NCBI GenBank assembly: GCA_963833745.1
Contig: CAWHZD010000004.1
Coordinates: 744,001 to 808,000, forward strand
DNA length: 64,000 nucleotides
Source: AP-15 sp963833745
GTDB lineage: Bacteria > Pseudomonadota > Alphaproteobacteria > ATCC43930 > CGMCC-115725
Direction of reading: 5' to 3'
Positions 50,602 to 60,150 of the stretch are shown here, piece after piece. The notes beneath the pieces were generated by a model that worked only from the letters and a program-made list of their open reading frames with translations, made no database searches and was not told where the DNA came from. Both the position numbers and the translations under genes were made by a program. Every line of letters begins with the position of its first letter. Within the stretch, counting starts at the first letter, position 1.

Positions 50602-52373
50602 TGAGCGCCGCCTTTCAATTTGACGACAATCCGTGCCGGCCGCGCCATTTCAAGCCGCCGCCCTGTGTTCCGGTCGTCCCGGATGGTCCGGCGAGACGGG
50701 CGCTCGACGGCTGTCATACGCGGCTGTTCGTCGCCAGCATGGCGTTTATCCTCGCCTTTGTCGTGATCGCGGGTCGCCTGGCGCAAGTCACGTTGCTGCC
50801 GGGCGTCGTCACCGTCCCGCGCATTGCGCGCTTTGACCCGGTTCCGCCCCCACCGCCGGGGCGCGCCGACATTATCGACCGGCACGGCAAGTTGCTGGCG
50901 ACCACGCTCGACAGCCCGTCGCTCTACGCCAATCCGCGGCAGATCCTCGACGCCGCCGAGGCCACCGACAAACTCGTCGCCGCGTTACCGGGGCTCGATC
51001 GAGCGGCGCTGTTCGCCAAACTGACCTCGGGCAAGGGTTTCGTGTGGGTTAAGCGCCATCTGACGCCCGACCAGGAATTCGCCGTCAACCAACTCGGGCT
51101 GCCCGGGCTGCAATTCCAGCACGAGGAACGCCGCGTCTATCCCTTTGGCGCGCTGCTCTCGCATGCGGTCGGCTATACCGGTATCGACGACAACGGCGAG
51201 GCCGGTATCGAGCGCGGCCTGGACGACAGCCTGCGCGGAAGGGGGGAGCCCGTGCAACTGGCGATCGATCTGCGATTGCAATACATCCTCCACGAGGAAT
51301 TGCAACGCGTCGTCGACGACTTCACCGCCAAAGGCGGCGCCGGGTTGATCATGAACGTCAACACCGGCGAAGTTCTGGCGATGGTGTCGGTGCCCGATTT
51401 CGATCCGAGCCACCCCGACACGCGGGACCCAACTCATCCGGAGGTGACCGTCGCCGAGCGCATGTTCGACCGGGTCACGCTCGGGGATTATGAGATCGGC
51501 TCGGTCTTCAAGATCTTCACGACGGCGATGGGACTGGATTCCGGCGCAACCACGATGGAGGGCCGCTTCGACGCCACCAACCCGATCCATATCGGACGGT
51601 TCACGATCTCCGACTATCACGGCAAGCACCGCTGGCTCAGCGTTCCCGAAATCCTGATGTATTCGTCGAACATCGGCGAAGCCAAGATCGCGCTTGCCGT
51701 GGGCGGGGTTCGGCAGCAGGAATATTTGCGTCGGTTCGGGTTGCTGACTTCACCGAGTTTTGAGCTGAAGGAAATCGGAAAACCGCACTTCCCGGCAAAG
51801 TGGCGCGAGGTCAACGTCATGACCATCGGCTTTGGCCACGGCATTTCCGAGACCCCGTTGCAGATCGCCACCGCGGCGTCGGCGCTGGTTAATGGCGGGG
51901 TGCTGCGCCCGGCGACCTTGCTCAAATTGCCCCCAGGAGGGGCGCCGCAAGGCATCCAGGTGATTTCGCCCGAAACCTCCGGGCACATGCGCCAGTTGCT
52001 GCGAATGGTGGTTTTATATGGCACCGGCGAGATGGTCGACGCGCCTGGCTATGTCGTCGGCGGCAAGACTGGTACCGCGGACAAGGTCGAAGGCAAGCAC
52101 TATGCCGAAAAGAAATTGCTTTCGAGTTTTGTCGGCGTCTTCCCGATGACCGCGCCTAAATATCTGACGCTGGTGATGGTCGACGAACCGCACCCGAACA
52201 AGTCGAGCCACGGCTACGCCACGGCGGGCTGGACGGCGGCGCCGGCGGTTGGCCGCACGATTGTGCGTATGGCACCCCTTCTCGGGGTGCAGCCGGTCGA
52301 CGAATCCTCTCCCGAAGTTGCTCGCGCACTGACGCCCGAGAGCCTGCAAGGCAAGCGGATTGAAACTTACTGA
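50598..52373 (+). CDS. ftsI: Penicillin-binding protein 3 (septal transpeptidase)
   Basis: The septum-specific peptidoglycan transpeptidase. 591 residues: N-terminal helix (LFVASMAFILAFVVIAGRL), the PBP dimerisation domain with RADIIDRHGKLLATTLD, then the transpeptidase with SxxK as GSVFKIF, SxN as YSSNIG and KTG as GKTGTADKV. All three motifs intact. It overlaps ftsL by four bases and murE by 14. Works with FtsW, 4 kb downstream. Confidence 0.96.
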   Translation: MMSAAFQFDDNPCRPRHFKPPPCVPVVPDGPARRALDGCHTRLFVASMAFILAFVVIAGRLAQVTLLPGVVTVPRIARFDPVPPPPPGRADIIDRHGKLLATTLDSPSLYANPRQILDAAEATDKLVAALPGLDRAALFAKLTSGKGFVWVKRHLTPDQEFAVNQLGLPGLQFQHEERRVYPFGALLSHAVGYTGIDDNGEAGIERGLDDSLRGRGEPVQLAIDLRLQYILHEELQRVVDDFTAKGGAGLIMNVNTGEVLAMVSVPDFDPSHPDTRDPTHPEVTVAERMFDRVTLGDYEIGSVFKIFTTAMGLDSGATTMEGRFDATNPIHIGRFTISDYHGKHRWLSVPEILMYSSNIGEAKIALAVGGVRQQEYLRRFGLLTSPSFELKEIGKPHFPAKWREVNVMTIGFGHGISETPLQIATAASALVNGGVLRPATLLKLPPGGAPQGIQVISPETSGHMRQLLRMVVLYGTGEMVDAPGYVVGGKTGTADKVEGKHYAEKKLLSSFVGVFPMTAPKYLTLVMVDEPHPNKSSHGYATAGWTAAPAVGRTIVRMAPLLGVQPVDESSPEVARALTPESLQGKRIETY

Positions 52374-53874
52374 GCTGATCGGGGCCGGTGACCCGCCCCG
52401 AACCACCTTCCCGCCCTGCGACCCCGACATCGCCGGCCTCACCGCCGATTCACGCGCGGTTCGCCCGGGGTTCCTGTTTGCGGCACTACCCGGTACGCGG
52501 TTCGACGGCCGCCACTTTGCGGCGGCGGCGGCGGCGCGCGGCGCGGTTGCGATCCTGACCGACGACAAGGCCCCGCTCGACCTCCCGGCGGAAGCGCTCC
52601 GGCGCATCGCGGTCGTCACCGACGTCAACCCGCGGCGCCGGCTGGCGCTACTGGCAGCGCGGTTTTACGGCCGGCAACCGCGAACCATTGCCGCCGTTAC
52701 CGGCACCAACGGCAAGACCTCGGTCGCCCATTTCACCCGAGAGATCTGGATGGCGGCCGGCCACGCGGCGGCGAGCCTCGGCACCCTGGGAGTGGTCACG
52801 CCCTCCGCCCGGCGCGCCGGCGCGTTGACGACCCCCGACCCGACCGCACTCCATCGTGACCTCGCCGCGCTCGCTGAACAAGCGATCGACCATGTCGCGA
52901 TCGAGGCCTCGAGCCACGGGCTCGCCCAATTCCGTCTCGACGGCCTGTCGGTTGCAGCCGCGGCCTTCACTAATTTGACCCGGGACCACCTCGACTACCA
53001 TCGCGACATGGCCGATTACCGCGCCGCCAAGGAGCGGCTGTTCACCGCGCTGTTGGCGTCGGGTCGGCCGGCGGTGCTGAACTGCGCCAGCGGCGAGTTC
53101 CCGCGCCTGGCGGCGCTGTGTCGCGAGCGCGGTCATCCGGTTCTTGCTTTTGGCGGCGATGCCGCGGCCGAACTGCGGCTGGTCTCGGCACGGCCGCGAA
53201 ACCGCGGCCAGGATCTGGTGATCGAGATATTCGGGCGGCGGCATGAATTGTTCCTGCCGTTGCTCGCAGAGTTCCAGGCGATGAACGCGCTCGCCGCCCT
53301 CGGGCTGGCGCTTGCCACCGGCGTTCCGGCGGAGGCCGGGATTGCCGCGCTGACCAAGCTGACCGGGGTTCCGGGTCGGCTGCAATTCGTCGCCGAGGGC
53401 GCGGTCGGCGGGGGCATTGTCGTCGACTACGCCCACACTCCCGATGCGCTGGCGACCGTGCTTGCCGCCCTTCGCCCGCACACGCCGGGCCGGCTCGCCG
53501 TGCTGTTTGGTGCCGGCGGCGACCGCGACCCGGGCAAGCGGGCGCTGATGGGCCGCGTCGTCGCGGGTGCCGCCGACCGCGTCTATGTGACCGACGACAA
53601 TCCGCGTAGCGAAGACCCGGCCGGGATCCGTCGCGCAATTCTTGCTGCCGTCCCGCAAGCGATTGAAATTGCCGACCGCCGCCGCGCGATCGAGACCGCA
53701 ATCACCGGCCTCGGTCCCGGCGATGTGCTGGTCATCGCCGGCAAGGGGCACGAGACCGGGCAGATTGTCGGCACCGAGAAATTCCCGTTCGACGACGCCG
53801 AGATCGCGCGCGAGATCGCCGAGCGGCAGTCGCATGGCCCGCGGCGGAGTGGCCCGCGGCGGAGTGGCTCGTGA
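52360..53874 (+). CDS. murE: UDP-MurNAc-tripeptide synthetase
   Basis: Adds the third amino acid, meso-diaminopimelate in most alphaproteobacteria, to UDP-MurNAc-dipeptide. The 504-residue Mur ligase has AVTGTNGKTSVAHF (P-loop), TPDPTALHRDLA, FTNLTRDHLDYH, VVDYAHTPDAL and the Dap-specifying VTDDNPRSEDP motif near residue 408 (DNPR), so the third residue is Dap. Start is TTG 52360 within the end of ftsI. It uses the dipeptide made by MurD2/MurL. Confidence 0.95.
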   Translation: MKLTELIGAGDPPRTTFPPCDPDIAGLTADSRAVRPGFLFAALPGTRFDGRHFAAAAAARGAVAILTDDKAPLDLPAEALRRIAVVTDVNPRRRLALLAARFYGRQPRTIAAVTGTNGKTSVAHFTREIWMAAGHAAASLGTLGVVTPSARRAGALTTPDPTALHRDLAALAEQAIDHVAIEASSHGLAQFRLDGLSVAAAAFTNLTRDHLDYHRDMADYRAAKERLFTALLASGRPAVLNCASGEFPRLAALCRERGHPVLAFGGDAAAELRLVSARPRNRGQDLVIEIFGRRHELFLPLLAEFQAMNALAALGLALATGVPAEAGIAALTKLTGVPGRLQFVAEGAVGGGIVVDYAHTPDALATVLAALRPHTPGRLAVLFGAGGDRDPGKRALMGRVVAGAADRVYVTDDNPRSEDPAGIRRAILAAVPQAIEIADRRRAIETAITGLGPGDVLVIAGKGHETGQIVGTEKFPFDDAEIAREIAERQSHGPRRSGPRRSGS

Positions 53875-55277
53875 CGGCGCGGTGGACCGCTGCCGACGCG
53901 GCGCGCGCGACCGGCGGCAGCGGCGCTGTCGATTGGGTCGCGACCGGCGTCTCGATCGATACGCGCAGCCTGGTGCCGGGCGATCTGTTCGTCGCATTGC
54001 GCGGACCCAATCACGACGGTCACGATTTTGTGGGTGCGGCATTGGCGCGGGGCGCCGCGGCAGCGATGGTCGACCGCGACATGGCGGCGGCGCCCACGAC
54101 GGCACCGCTGCTGCGGGTCGGCGACACGCTCGCCGGTCTCACGGCGCTCGGCCGGTTCGCGCGGGCCCGCAGCGGAGCGCGCATCGTTGCGGTGACCGGC
54201 AGTGTCGGCAAGACCGGGACCAAGGAGGCGCTGCGCCTGGCACTGGGCGCCGGTGGCAGGACCTTTGCCTCGCCGAGCAGTCTCAACAACCATTGGGGCG
54301 TGCCGCTGTCGCTCGCCCGCATGCCGCCTGACTTCGAATATGGAGTGTTCGAACTCGGCATGAATCATCCCGGCGAGATTGCCGCGTTGACGCGTCTGGT
54401 GCGCCCGCAAGTCGCGGTGATCACCACGATCGAGCCCGCCCATCTCGGATTTTTTCATTCGGTCGAAGCGATTGCCGACGCCAAGGCCGAGATCTTTCTG
54501 GGTCTCGAAGCGGGCGGGGTTGCGGTCCTCAACCGCGACAATCCGCATTACGCGCGGCTTGCCTCGGTGGCGCTCGAAGCCGGGGCCTCAGAAATCATCG
54601 GCTTTGGCACCGACCCGCAGGCCACGGTTCGGCTCGTCGATTGCGTACTGGAGGCGCGCGGCAGCACGGTCGACGCCACGGTCGCGGGCAAGGCCCTTCG
54701 CTTCCGCCTGAATGTCCCTGGCCGGCATTGGGTTGCGAATTCGCTTGCGGTAATCGCAGCCGCCGTCGCCGCCGGTTGCGACGCCGGGCGTGCCGCCGCG
54801 GCCCTCGCCGCCCTCGAGGCGCTGCCCGGACGAGGCCGCCGCCATGAATTGCCTTGGCACGGCGGCATTTTGACCGTGATCGACGAAAGCTACAACGCGA
54901 GCCCGGCGGCGATGCTTGCGGCGCTCTGCGTGCTTGGCGCCACCGCTCCCGAAGCCGGCGGCCGGCGGCTGGCGGTGCTCGGCGACATGCTCGAACTGGG
55001 CGGCGCCGGCGAGCGCTTGCATCGCGAATTGGCCGAGCCGTTGATCGCCGCGGAGGTTGATCGCGTCTTCCTGGTCGGAACGGAAATGGCGACGCTGCAC
55101 GAGGTGCTGCCGGCGCCGCTCCGGGGCGGGTTGTGGCCATCTGCCGAAGCGGCTATCCCTGCGCTGTTAAGCTTTCTTGAACCGGGCGACGTGGTGACGG
55201 TCAAAGGCTCCTACGGCGTGCGCCTTGGTCGCGTCGTCGAGCGGCTACTCGCCGACTCTGCAAAGTTCGAGACCTGA
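53871..55277 (+). CDS. murF: UDP-MurNAc-pentapeptide synthetase (D-Ala-D-Ala adding)
   Basis: Adds D-Ala-D-Ala to UDP-MurNAc-tripeptide. The 468-residue ligase shows the P-loop VAVTGSVGKTGTKEALRLAL, SLNNHWGVPLSLA, ELGMNHPGEIA and the C-terminal VIDESYNASPAAMLAAL. It begins with GTG overlapping the murE stop (GTGA). The D-Ala-D-Ala comes from the Ddl gene at 61.1 kb. Confidence 0.95.
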   Translation: MTARWTAADAARATGGSGAVDWVATGVSIDTRSLVPGDLFVALRGPNHDGHDFVGAALARGAAAAMVDRDMAAAPTTAPLLRVGDTLAGLTALGRFARARSGARIVAVTGSVGKTGTKEALRLALGAGGRTFASPSSLNNHWGVPLSLARMPPDFEYGVFELGMNHPGEIAALTRLVRPQVAVITTIEPAHLGFFHSVEAIADAKAEIFLGLEAGGVAVLNRDNPHYARLASVALEAGASEIIGFGTDPQATVRLVDCVLEARGSTVDATVAGKALRFRLNVPGRHWVANSLAVIAAAVAAGCDAGRAAAALAALEALPGRGRRHELPWHGGILTVIDESYNASPAAMLAALCVLGATAPEAGGRRLAVLGDMLELGGAGERLHRELAEPLIAAEVDRVFLVGTEMATLHEVLPAPLRGGLWPSAEAAIPALLSFLEPGDVVTVKGSYGVRLGRVVERLLADSAKFET

Positions 55278-55281
55278 CCTT

Positions 55282-56370
55282 ATGCTGTACGCGCTGTTCT
55301 ACCCGCTCGCCGATCAGTTTCAGGCCTTCAACCTGTTCCGCTACATCACGTTTCGGTCGGGTGGGGCGGTTGTCACGGCGCTGCTGATCAGCTTTGTCTT
55401 CGGCCGGCCGATCATTGCCTGGCTGCGCTCTAAGCAAACCAACGGTCAGCCGATTCGCCTCGACGGGCCGGCCGGCCATCTGGTCCGCAAAAAGGGAACG
55501 CCGACGATGGGCGGCTTCCTGATCCTGCTGGCGCTGACGGTTGCAACCCTGCTGTGGGCGGATCTGGCCAACCCCTATGTCTGGATCGTGCTGTTGGTCA
55601 CCGTCGGCTTCGGGCTGATCGGCTTCTTCGACGACTATAAAAAGCTGACCAGCAATTCGCACCGCGGGCTTGCCGGCGCGACCAAAATCGCGCTCGAAAT
55701 CGGGGTTGGCGTGCTCGCTTGCATCGCGTTCGACCACGTCAGCCCCGCACCTCTTGCGAACACGCTTGCGGTGCCCTTCCTGAAGAATGTGCTGATCCCG
55801 CTCGACGGCCTGTTCGTGCCGTTTGCGGTGTTAGTCATCATCGGTGCGTCGAACGCGGTCAATTTGACCGACGGGCTCGACGGTCTGGCGATTGTGCCGG
55901 CCATGATCGCCGCCGGCTGTCTTGGGCTGATTGCTTATTTCGTCGGCAACGCGATCTTCGCCAATTACCTGCAGATCCACCATGTTCCCGGCGCCGGCGA
56001 ACTGACCGTGTTTTGCGGCGCCATGGTCGGGGCGAGCCTCGGTTTTCTCTGGTATAACGCGCCGCCGGCGATGGTCTTTATGGGCGACACCGGGTCGTTG
56101 TCGATCGGCGGCGCGCTCGGTGCGATCAGCGTCGTCACCAAGCACGAGCTGGTGCTAGCGATCATCGGCGGGCTGTTCGTGCTCGAGGCGGTCTCGGTGA
56201 TCGTCCAGGTCGCCAGCTTCAAGATCACCGGGCGCCGCGTGTTCCGCATGGCGCCGCTGCATCATCATTTCGAGCAAAAGGGCTGGGCGGAGCCGACGAT
56301 CGTGATCCGTTTCTGGATCATCGCCTCGATCCTGGCGATCGCCGGGCTCGCCACCCTGAAGCTGCGGTGA
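55282..56370 (+). CDS. mraY: Phospho-N-acetylmuramoyl-pentapeptide transferase
   Basis: Makes lipid I on undecaprenyl phosphate. 362 residues, ten membrane segments; RKKGTPTMGG, GFFDDYKKL, NAVNLTDGLDGLA (catalytic Asp region) and MAPLHHHFEQKGW are all standard. Starts four bases after murF. In nearly all dcw clusters murD follows; here a 107-128-base spacer leads to ftsW instead. Confidence 0.97.
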   Translation: MLYALFYPLADQFQAFNLFRYITFRSGGAVVTALLISFVFGRPIIAWLRSKQTNGQPIRLDGPAGHLVRKKGTPTMGGFLILLALTVATLLWADLANPYVWIVLLVTVGFGLIGFFDDYKKLTSNSHRGLAGATKIALEIGVGVLACIAFDHVSPAPLANTLAVPFLKNVLIPLDGLFVPFAVLVIIGASNAVNLTDGLDGLAIVPAMIAAGCLGLIAYFVGNAIFANYLQIHHVPGAGELTVFCGAMVGASLGFLWYNAPPAMVFMGDTGSLSIGGALGAISVVTKHELVLAIIGGLFVLEAVSVIVQVASFKITGRRVFRMAPLHHHFEQKGWAEPTIVIRFWIIASILAIAGLATLKLR

Positions 56371-56498
56371 TGTGCTGTGATCCGCGAAGGTATCGCACAA
56401 TTAGTAGCTAGGCGCGATAGATCCAACAATATATACTTTCTGACCGCAAGGCGGGGGGTCATCGGCACCACCCGCCTATGTGGCGAGGACCGACCCGG
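56371..56498. other. mraY-ftsW spacer where murD would normally lie
   Basis: A 107-base gap to the first possible ftsW start (128 to the preferred one). It is AT-richer than the cluster around it, has no frame with Mur-ligase character on either strand and no murD remnant that I can recognise. Confidence 0.7.
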
Positions 56499-57617
56499 AT
56501 GAGGTTCGCCCGCATCGATCAGAGCCCGGTGGCGCGCTGGTGGTGGACCGTCGATCGATGGAGCCTCGCCGCACTCTGCATCCTGATGGGCTTTGGCGTC
56601 GTCATGTGTCTGGCGGCGAGCCCGGCCGTCGCCCAACGCATCGGCTATGACGGCGGCCATTTTATCCGCCGCTATCTTGGCCTGCTGCCGTTCACGATCG
56701 GGGTCATGTGGCTGGTCTCGCTGCAGACCCCGCGCACGGTGCGACGCATCGCCTTTATCGGTTTCGCCGTCGGCCTCGTGCTGCTGGCGCTGACCCTTGT
56801 TGTCGGCGCCGAGATCAAGGGTGCCCGCCGCTGGATCAACGTTCCGCTATTGTCGCTGCAGCCTTCCGAATTCGTCAAACCGTGTTTCGCGGTCATCACC
56901 GCTTGGCTGTTTTCGGAACAAAAATTGCGACGCGGCTTTCCCGGAAACCTGATCGCGCTGGCGCTGTTGCTGGTGATTGTCGCGATGCTGATCGCGCAGC
57001 CTGACATCGGCATGGCGGCCGTGGTCGCGGCGGTGTGGTTCGGCCAATTCTACATGAGCGGCTTGCGGCTTTATTGGATGGTTCTGTTCGGCCTCGGCGG
57101 CCTCGGCGCTCTGGCCGGCGCCTACACCTTCCTGCCGCATGTCAGGGTGCGGGTGGACCATTTTCTGGATCCGGCGGCGGGTGACAGTTACCAGGTCAAC
57201 CGTTCGCTCGAAGCCTTTGCCAATGGCGGGCTGTGGGGGCGCGGGCCCGGTGAAGGCACGGTCAAATACGTGCTGCCGGACGCGCATGCCGATTTCGTCT
57301 TTGCCGTCGCCGGCGAGGAGTTCGGCCTGGTCGTCTGCGTGGTCGTCGTCGGGCTGTTCGCTTTTGTCGTGATGCGCGGCTTTTCGCGACTGTCGCAGGA
57401 AGGCAGCCTGTTTGTGCTGCTGTCGGCAACCGGCCTGTTGATCCAGTTCGGTTTGCAGGCGGTCATCAACATGGCCTCGACTTTGCACATGATGCCGACC
57501 AAGGGCATGACGTTGCCGTTTTTGTCGTATGGCGGCTCTTCGATGCTGGCGCTTGGTTTGGGGATGGGAATGTTGCTGGCCCTGACCCGCCGCCGTCTCG
57601 CCGGAAGCGCTGTGTGA
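56499..57617 (+). CDS. ftsW: Septal peptidoglycan polymerase FtsW
   Basis: A 372-residue SEDS glycosyltransferase that polymerises septal glycan with FtsI. Ten helices; SLQPSEFVKPC, GAEIKGARRWINVP, PDAHADFVFAVAGEEFGLV and MPTKGMTLPFLSYGGSSML are the family motifs, the last holding the catalytic region. ATG 56499 is preferred over 56478 because GAGGA stands 10 bases upstream. It is preceded directly by the mraY spacer. Confidence 0.95.
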   Translation: MRFARIDQSPVARWWWTVDRWSLAALCILMGFGVVMCLAASPAVAQRIGYDGGHFIRRYLGLLPFTIGVMWLVSLQTPRTVRRIAFIGFAVGLVLLALTLVVGAEIKGARRWINVPLLSLQPSEFVKPCFAVITAWLFSEQKLRRGFPGNLIALALLLVIVAMLIAQPDIGMAAVVAAVWFGQFYMSGLRLYWMVLFGLGGLGALAGAYTFLPHVRVRVDHFLDPAAGDSYQVNRSLEAFANGGLWGRGPGEGTVKYVLPDAHADFVFAVAGEEFGLVVCVVVVGLFAFVVMRGFSRLSQEGSLFVLLSATGLLIQFGLQAVINMASTLHMMPTKGMTLPFLSYGGSSMLALGLGMGMLLALTRRRLAGSAV

Positions 57618-58729
57618 GCGGGCCGTTTGTCCTCGCCGCCGGCGGCACCGGCGGCCATCTGTTTCCGGCTGAGGCGCTGGCCGGCGAACTCGTGGCCCAA
57701 GGGCGGCAGGTGCATTTCTTGACCGATTCGCGGGCCGATGCGTTTGCCGGGCACATTCCCGGCGTCGAGATCCACAACGTGCGGGCCGGTCGGCTCGGCG
57801 GCGGCCCGATGCGCGCCGCCTACGGCCTGGCCGAGCTCGCCGCGGGTGCCGTGCAAGCTCGCCGCCTGCTGCGCCGGCTGTCCCCGGCGGTGGTGATCGG
57901 CTTTGGCGGCTACCCCTCGGTTCCGACGATGCTGGCGGCAGCCTCGCTGAGATTGCCGACCTTGATCCACGAGCAGAACGCGGTCCTCGGCCGCGCCAAT
58001 CGGCTGCTGGCATCGCGTGTCAGGCGGATTGCCACCGGCTTTCCGAAAACTGCCGGCTTGCGCCCCGGCGATTACGCCCGCGCCGTCCATACCGGAAACC
58101 CGGTCCGCCGGGAGATCCTCGCTCTTGGCGATGTCGGTTATTGCCCGCCTGGGTCCGACGGACCGATCGAACTGCTGGTCCTGGGTGGCAGCCAGGGCGC
58201 GCATGTCCTGGCCGACATCGTTCCGGCGGCGCTGGCGAGGTTGTCGCCAGGGCTGCGCAAGCGGTTGCATGTCAGCCAGCAGGCTCGTCCCGAAGACATC
58301 GCCGCGGTCGTCGAGGCCTACGCCGAAGCCGCAATTTCAGCCGAAATCGAGAGGTTCTTCACCGACGTGCCGCAGCGGCTGGCACGGGCGCATCTGGCGA
58401 TCTGTCGCGCCGGCGCCTCGACCGTAGCCGAGCTTGGCGCAATCGGCCGGCCCGCCTTGCTGCTACCTTATCCCTACGCCACCGACGATCACCAGACCGC
58501 CAATGCCGACGCCTTTGCCATCGCCGGCGCCGGGCGGGTCGTCCAACAGGCCGGTCTGCGCACCGAAGCGCTGGCCGCCGATATCGAGAAGCTGCTCGGC
58601 GACGGCGCGGCGCTGACCCTGATGGCGCAGCATGCGGCGGCGTTCGGTCGGCGCGGTGCCGCCCGCCAGCTGGCGAGCCTGGCGCTGGCGCTCGACCGCG
58701 GCGGCGAATTGCAGGAATGCGCGGCGTGA
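57614..58729 (+). CDS. murG: UDP-N-acetylglucosamine--lipid I transferase
   Basis: Makes lipid II. The 371-residue GT28 enzyme shows VLAAGGTGGHLFPAEALA, VIGFGGYPSVPTMLAA, LIHEQNAVLGRANRLLA, VLGGSQGA and a RAGASTVAELGAIGRPALLLPYP donor-site. Starts at GTG overlapping ftsW (GTGA). Confidence 0.96.
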   Translation: MSGPFVLAAGGTGGHLFPAEALAGELVAQGRQVHFLTDSRADAFAGHIPGVEIHNVRAGRLGGGPMRAAYGLAELAAGAVQARRLLRRLSPAVVIGFGGYPSVPTMLAAASLRLPTLIHEQNAVLGRANRLLASRVRRIATGFPKTAGLRPGDYARAVHTGNPVRREILALGDVGYCPPGSDGPIELLVLGGSQGAHVLADIVPAALARLSPGLRKRLHVSQQARPEDIAAVVEAYAEAAISAEIERFFTDVPQRLARAHLAICRAGASTVAELGAIGRPALLLPYPYATDDHQTANADAFAIAGAGRVVQQAGLRTEALAADIEKLLGDGAALTLMAQHAAAFGRRGAARQLASLALALDRGGELQECAA

Positions 58730-60150
58730 GGGCATTGCCGCTGACCATCGGCCCGCTGCATTTTGTCGGCATCGGCGGGATCGGCATGAGTGGCATAGCC
58801 GAGGTTTTACACAACCTTGGCTATCGCGTGCAGGGCAGCGACCGAGCCGACGGCGCCAATGTCCGCCGCTTGATCGATCTCGGCATCCCGGTCGCGGTCG
58901 GGCACGACGCCACCCATCTCGGTGCGGCCGAGGTCGTCGTCGTCTCCTCCGCAGTCCGGGCCGACAATCCCGAGATCGTCGCTGCCCGCGCGCGCCGGTT
59001 GCCGGTCGTGCGCCGCGCCGAAATGCTGGCCGAGTTGATGCGGCTCAAATGGTCGCTGGCGGTCGCCGGGACGCACGGCAAGACGACGACCACCTCGATG
59101 ATCGGTGCCCTGCTCGAAACCGCCCGGCTCGACCCGACCGTGATCAACGGCGGCATCATCAATGCCTATGGCACCAATACCAGGCTTGGCGCCGGCGATT
59201 GGATGGTGGTCGAGGCCGACGAGAGCGACGGCACCTTTACCCGGTTGCCGGCGACCATCGCCGTCGTCACCAACATCGACCCCGAGCATCTCGATTTCTA
59301 TGGCGACTTCGACGCCCTGCGGCAAGCTTTCGAGACCTTTGTCGGCAACATCCCGTTCTACGGCTTTGCCACTCTGTGCATCGACCACCCGGTGGTGCAA
59401 GGGATGATCCCCAAATTGTCCGATCGCCGCGTCCTGACCTATGGGATGAGCCCGCAGGCGGACATCCGCGCCGTCGATCTGCGGCTCGGCCGCGACGGCG
59501 CGCGCTATGACATCATTGTCGCCGATGCGCTTTCCGAGCACGGGCGGATCATCACCGATCTGTATCTGCCGATGTTCGGCCAGCACAACGTGCAGAATTC
59601 GCTGGCCGCGGCCGCGGTGGCCGAGGCGCTGGGCCTGGGTGACGACGCATTGCGCGCGGCACTGCGCGGTTTCAAAGGCGTCAAGCGGCGCTTTACCAAG
59701 ACCGGCGAATGGAACGGAGTGTCCGTCATCGACGACTACGGCCACCATCCGGTCGAGATTGCGGCTGTACTGAAGGCGGCGCGCGCGATCGTTTCGGGAA
59801 AGGTGATCGCGGTCGTGCAGCCGCATCGGTACAGCCGGGTTTTGCACCTGCTCGACGGTTTTTGTACGTGCTGCAACGATGCCGACATCGTCCTCGTCGC
59901 CGACATCTACGCGGCCGGCGAAGAGCCGATCGAGGGGGTGACGCGAGACGCGATCGTCGCCGGACTGATCGAGCACGGGCATCGCAACGTGCGCCCCCTC
60001 CCCGATTTTGCCGAGTTGGCATCGCTGGTGGCCGAGCTGGCGCGGCCCGGCGACATGGTCGTGTGCCTGGGTGCCGGCTCGATCACCGGCTGGGCCAACC
60101 GCCTGCCGGCCGAGCTGGCGGGACTACAGCAGCGGAGCGCCACCGGATGA
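58726..60150 (+). CDS. murC: UDP-N-acetylmuramate--L-alanine ligase
   Basis: Adds L-Ala to UDP-MurNAc, the substrate step just before MurD2. 474 residues: HFVGIGGIGMSGIAEVL, SSAVRADNPEI, VAGTHGKTTTTSMIG P-loop, VVEADESDGTF, and DDYGHHPVEIAAVL. GTG 58726 (overlapping the murG stop) is preferred because AGGA stands nine bases upstream; an ATG nine bases earlier is an alternative. Confidence 0.96.
   Translation: MRALPLTIGPLHFVGIGGIGMSGIAEVLHNLGYRVQGSDRADGANVRRLIDLGIPVAVGHDATHLGAAEVVVVSSAVRADNPEIVAARARRLPVVRRAEMLAELMRLKWSLAVAGTHGKTTTTSMIGALLETARLDPTVINGGIINAYGTNTRLGAGDWMVVEADESDGTFTRLPATIAVVTNIDPEHLDFYGDFDALRQAFETFVGNIPFYGFATLCIDHPVVQGMIPKLSDRRVLTYGMSPQADIRAVDLRLGRDGARYDIIVADALSEHGRIITDLYLPMFGQHNVQNSLAAAAVAEALGLGDDALRAALRGFKGVKRRFTKTGEWNGVSVIDDYGHHPVEIAAVLKAARAIVSGKVIAVVQPHRYSRVLHLLDGFCTCCNDADIVLVADIYAAGEEPIEGVTRDAIVAGLIEHGHRNVRPLPDFAELASLVAELARPGDMVVCLGAGSITGWANRLPAELAGLQQRSATG

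Noticed and set aside
56265..56660. A - strand open frame across the mraY-ftsW spacer, considered as a displaced murD fragment
   Set aside because: No P-loop, no Mur-ligase motif and mostly antisense to mraY and ftsW.
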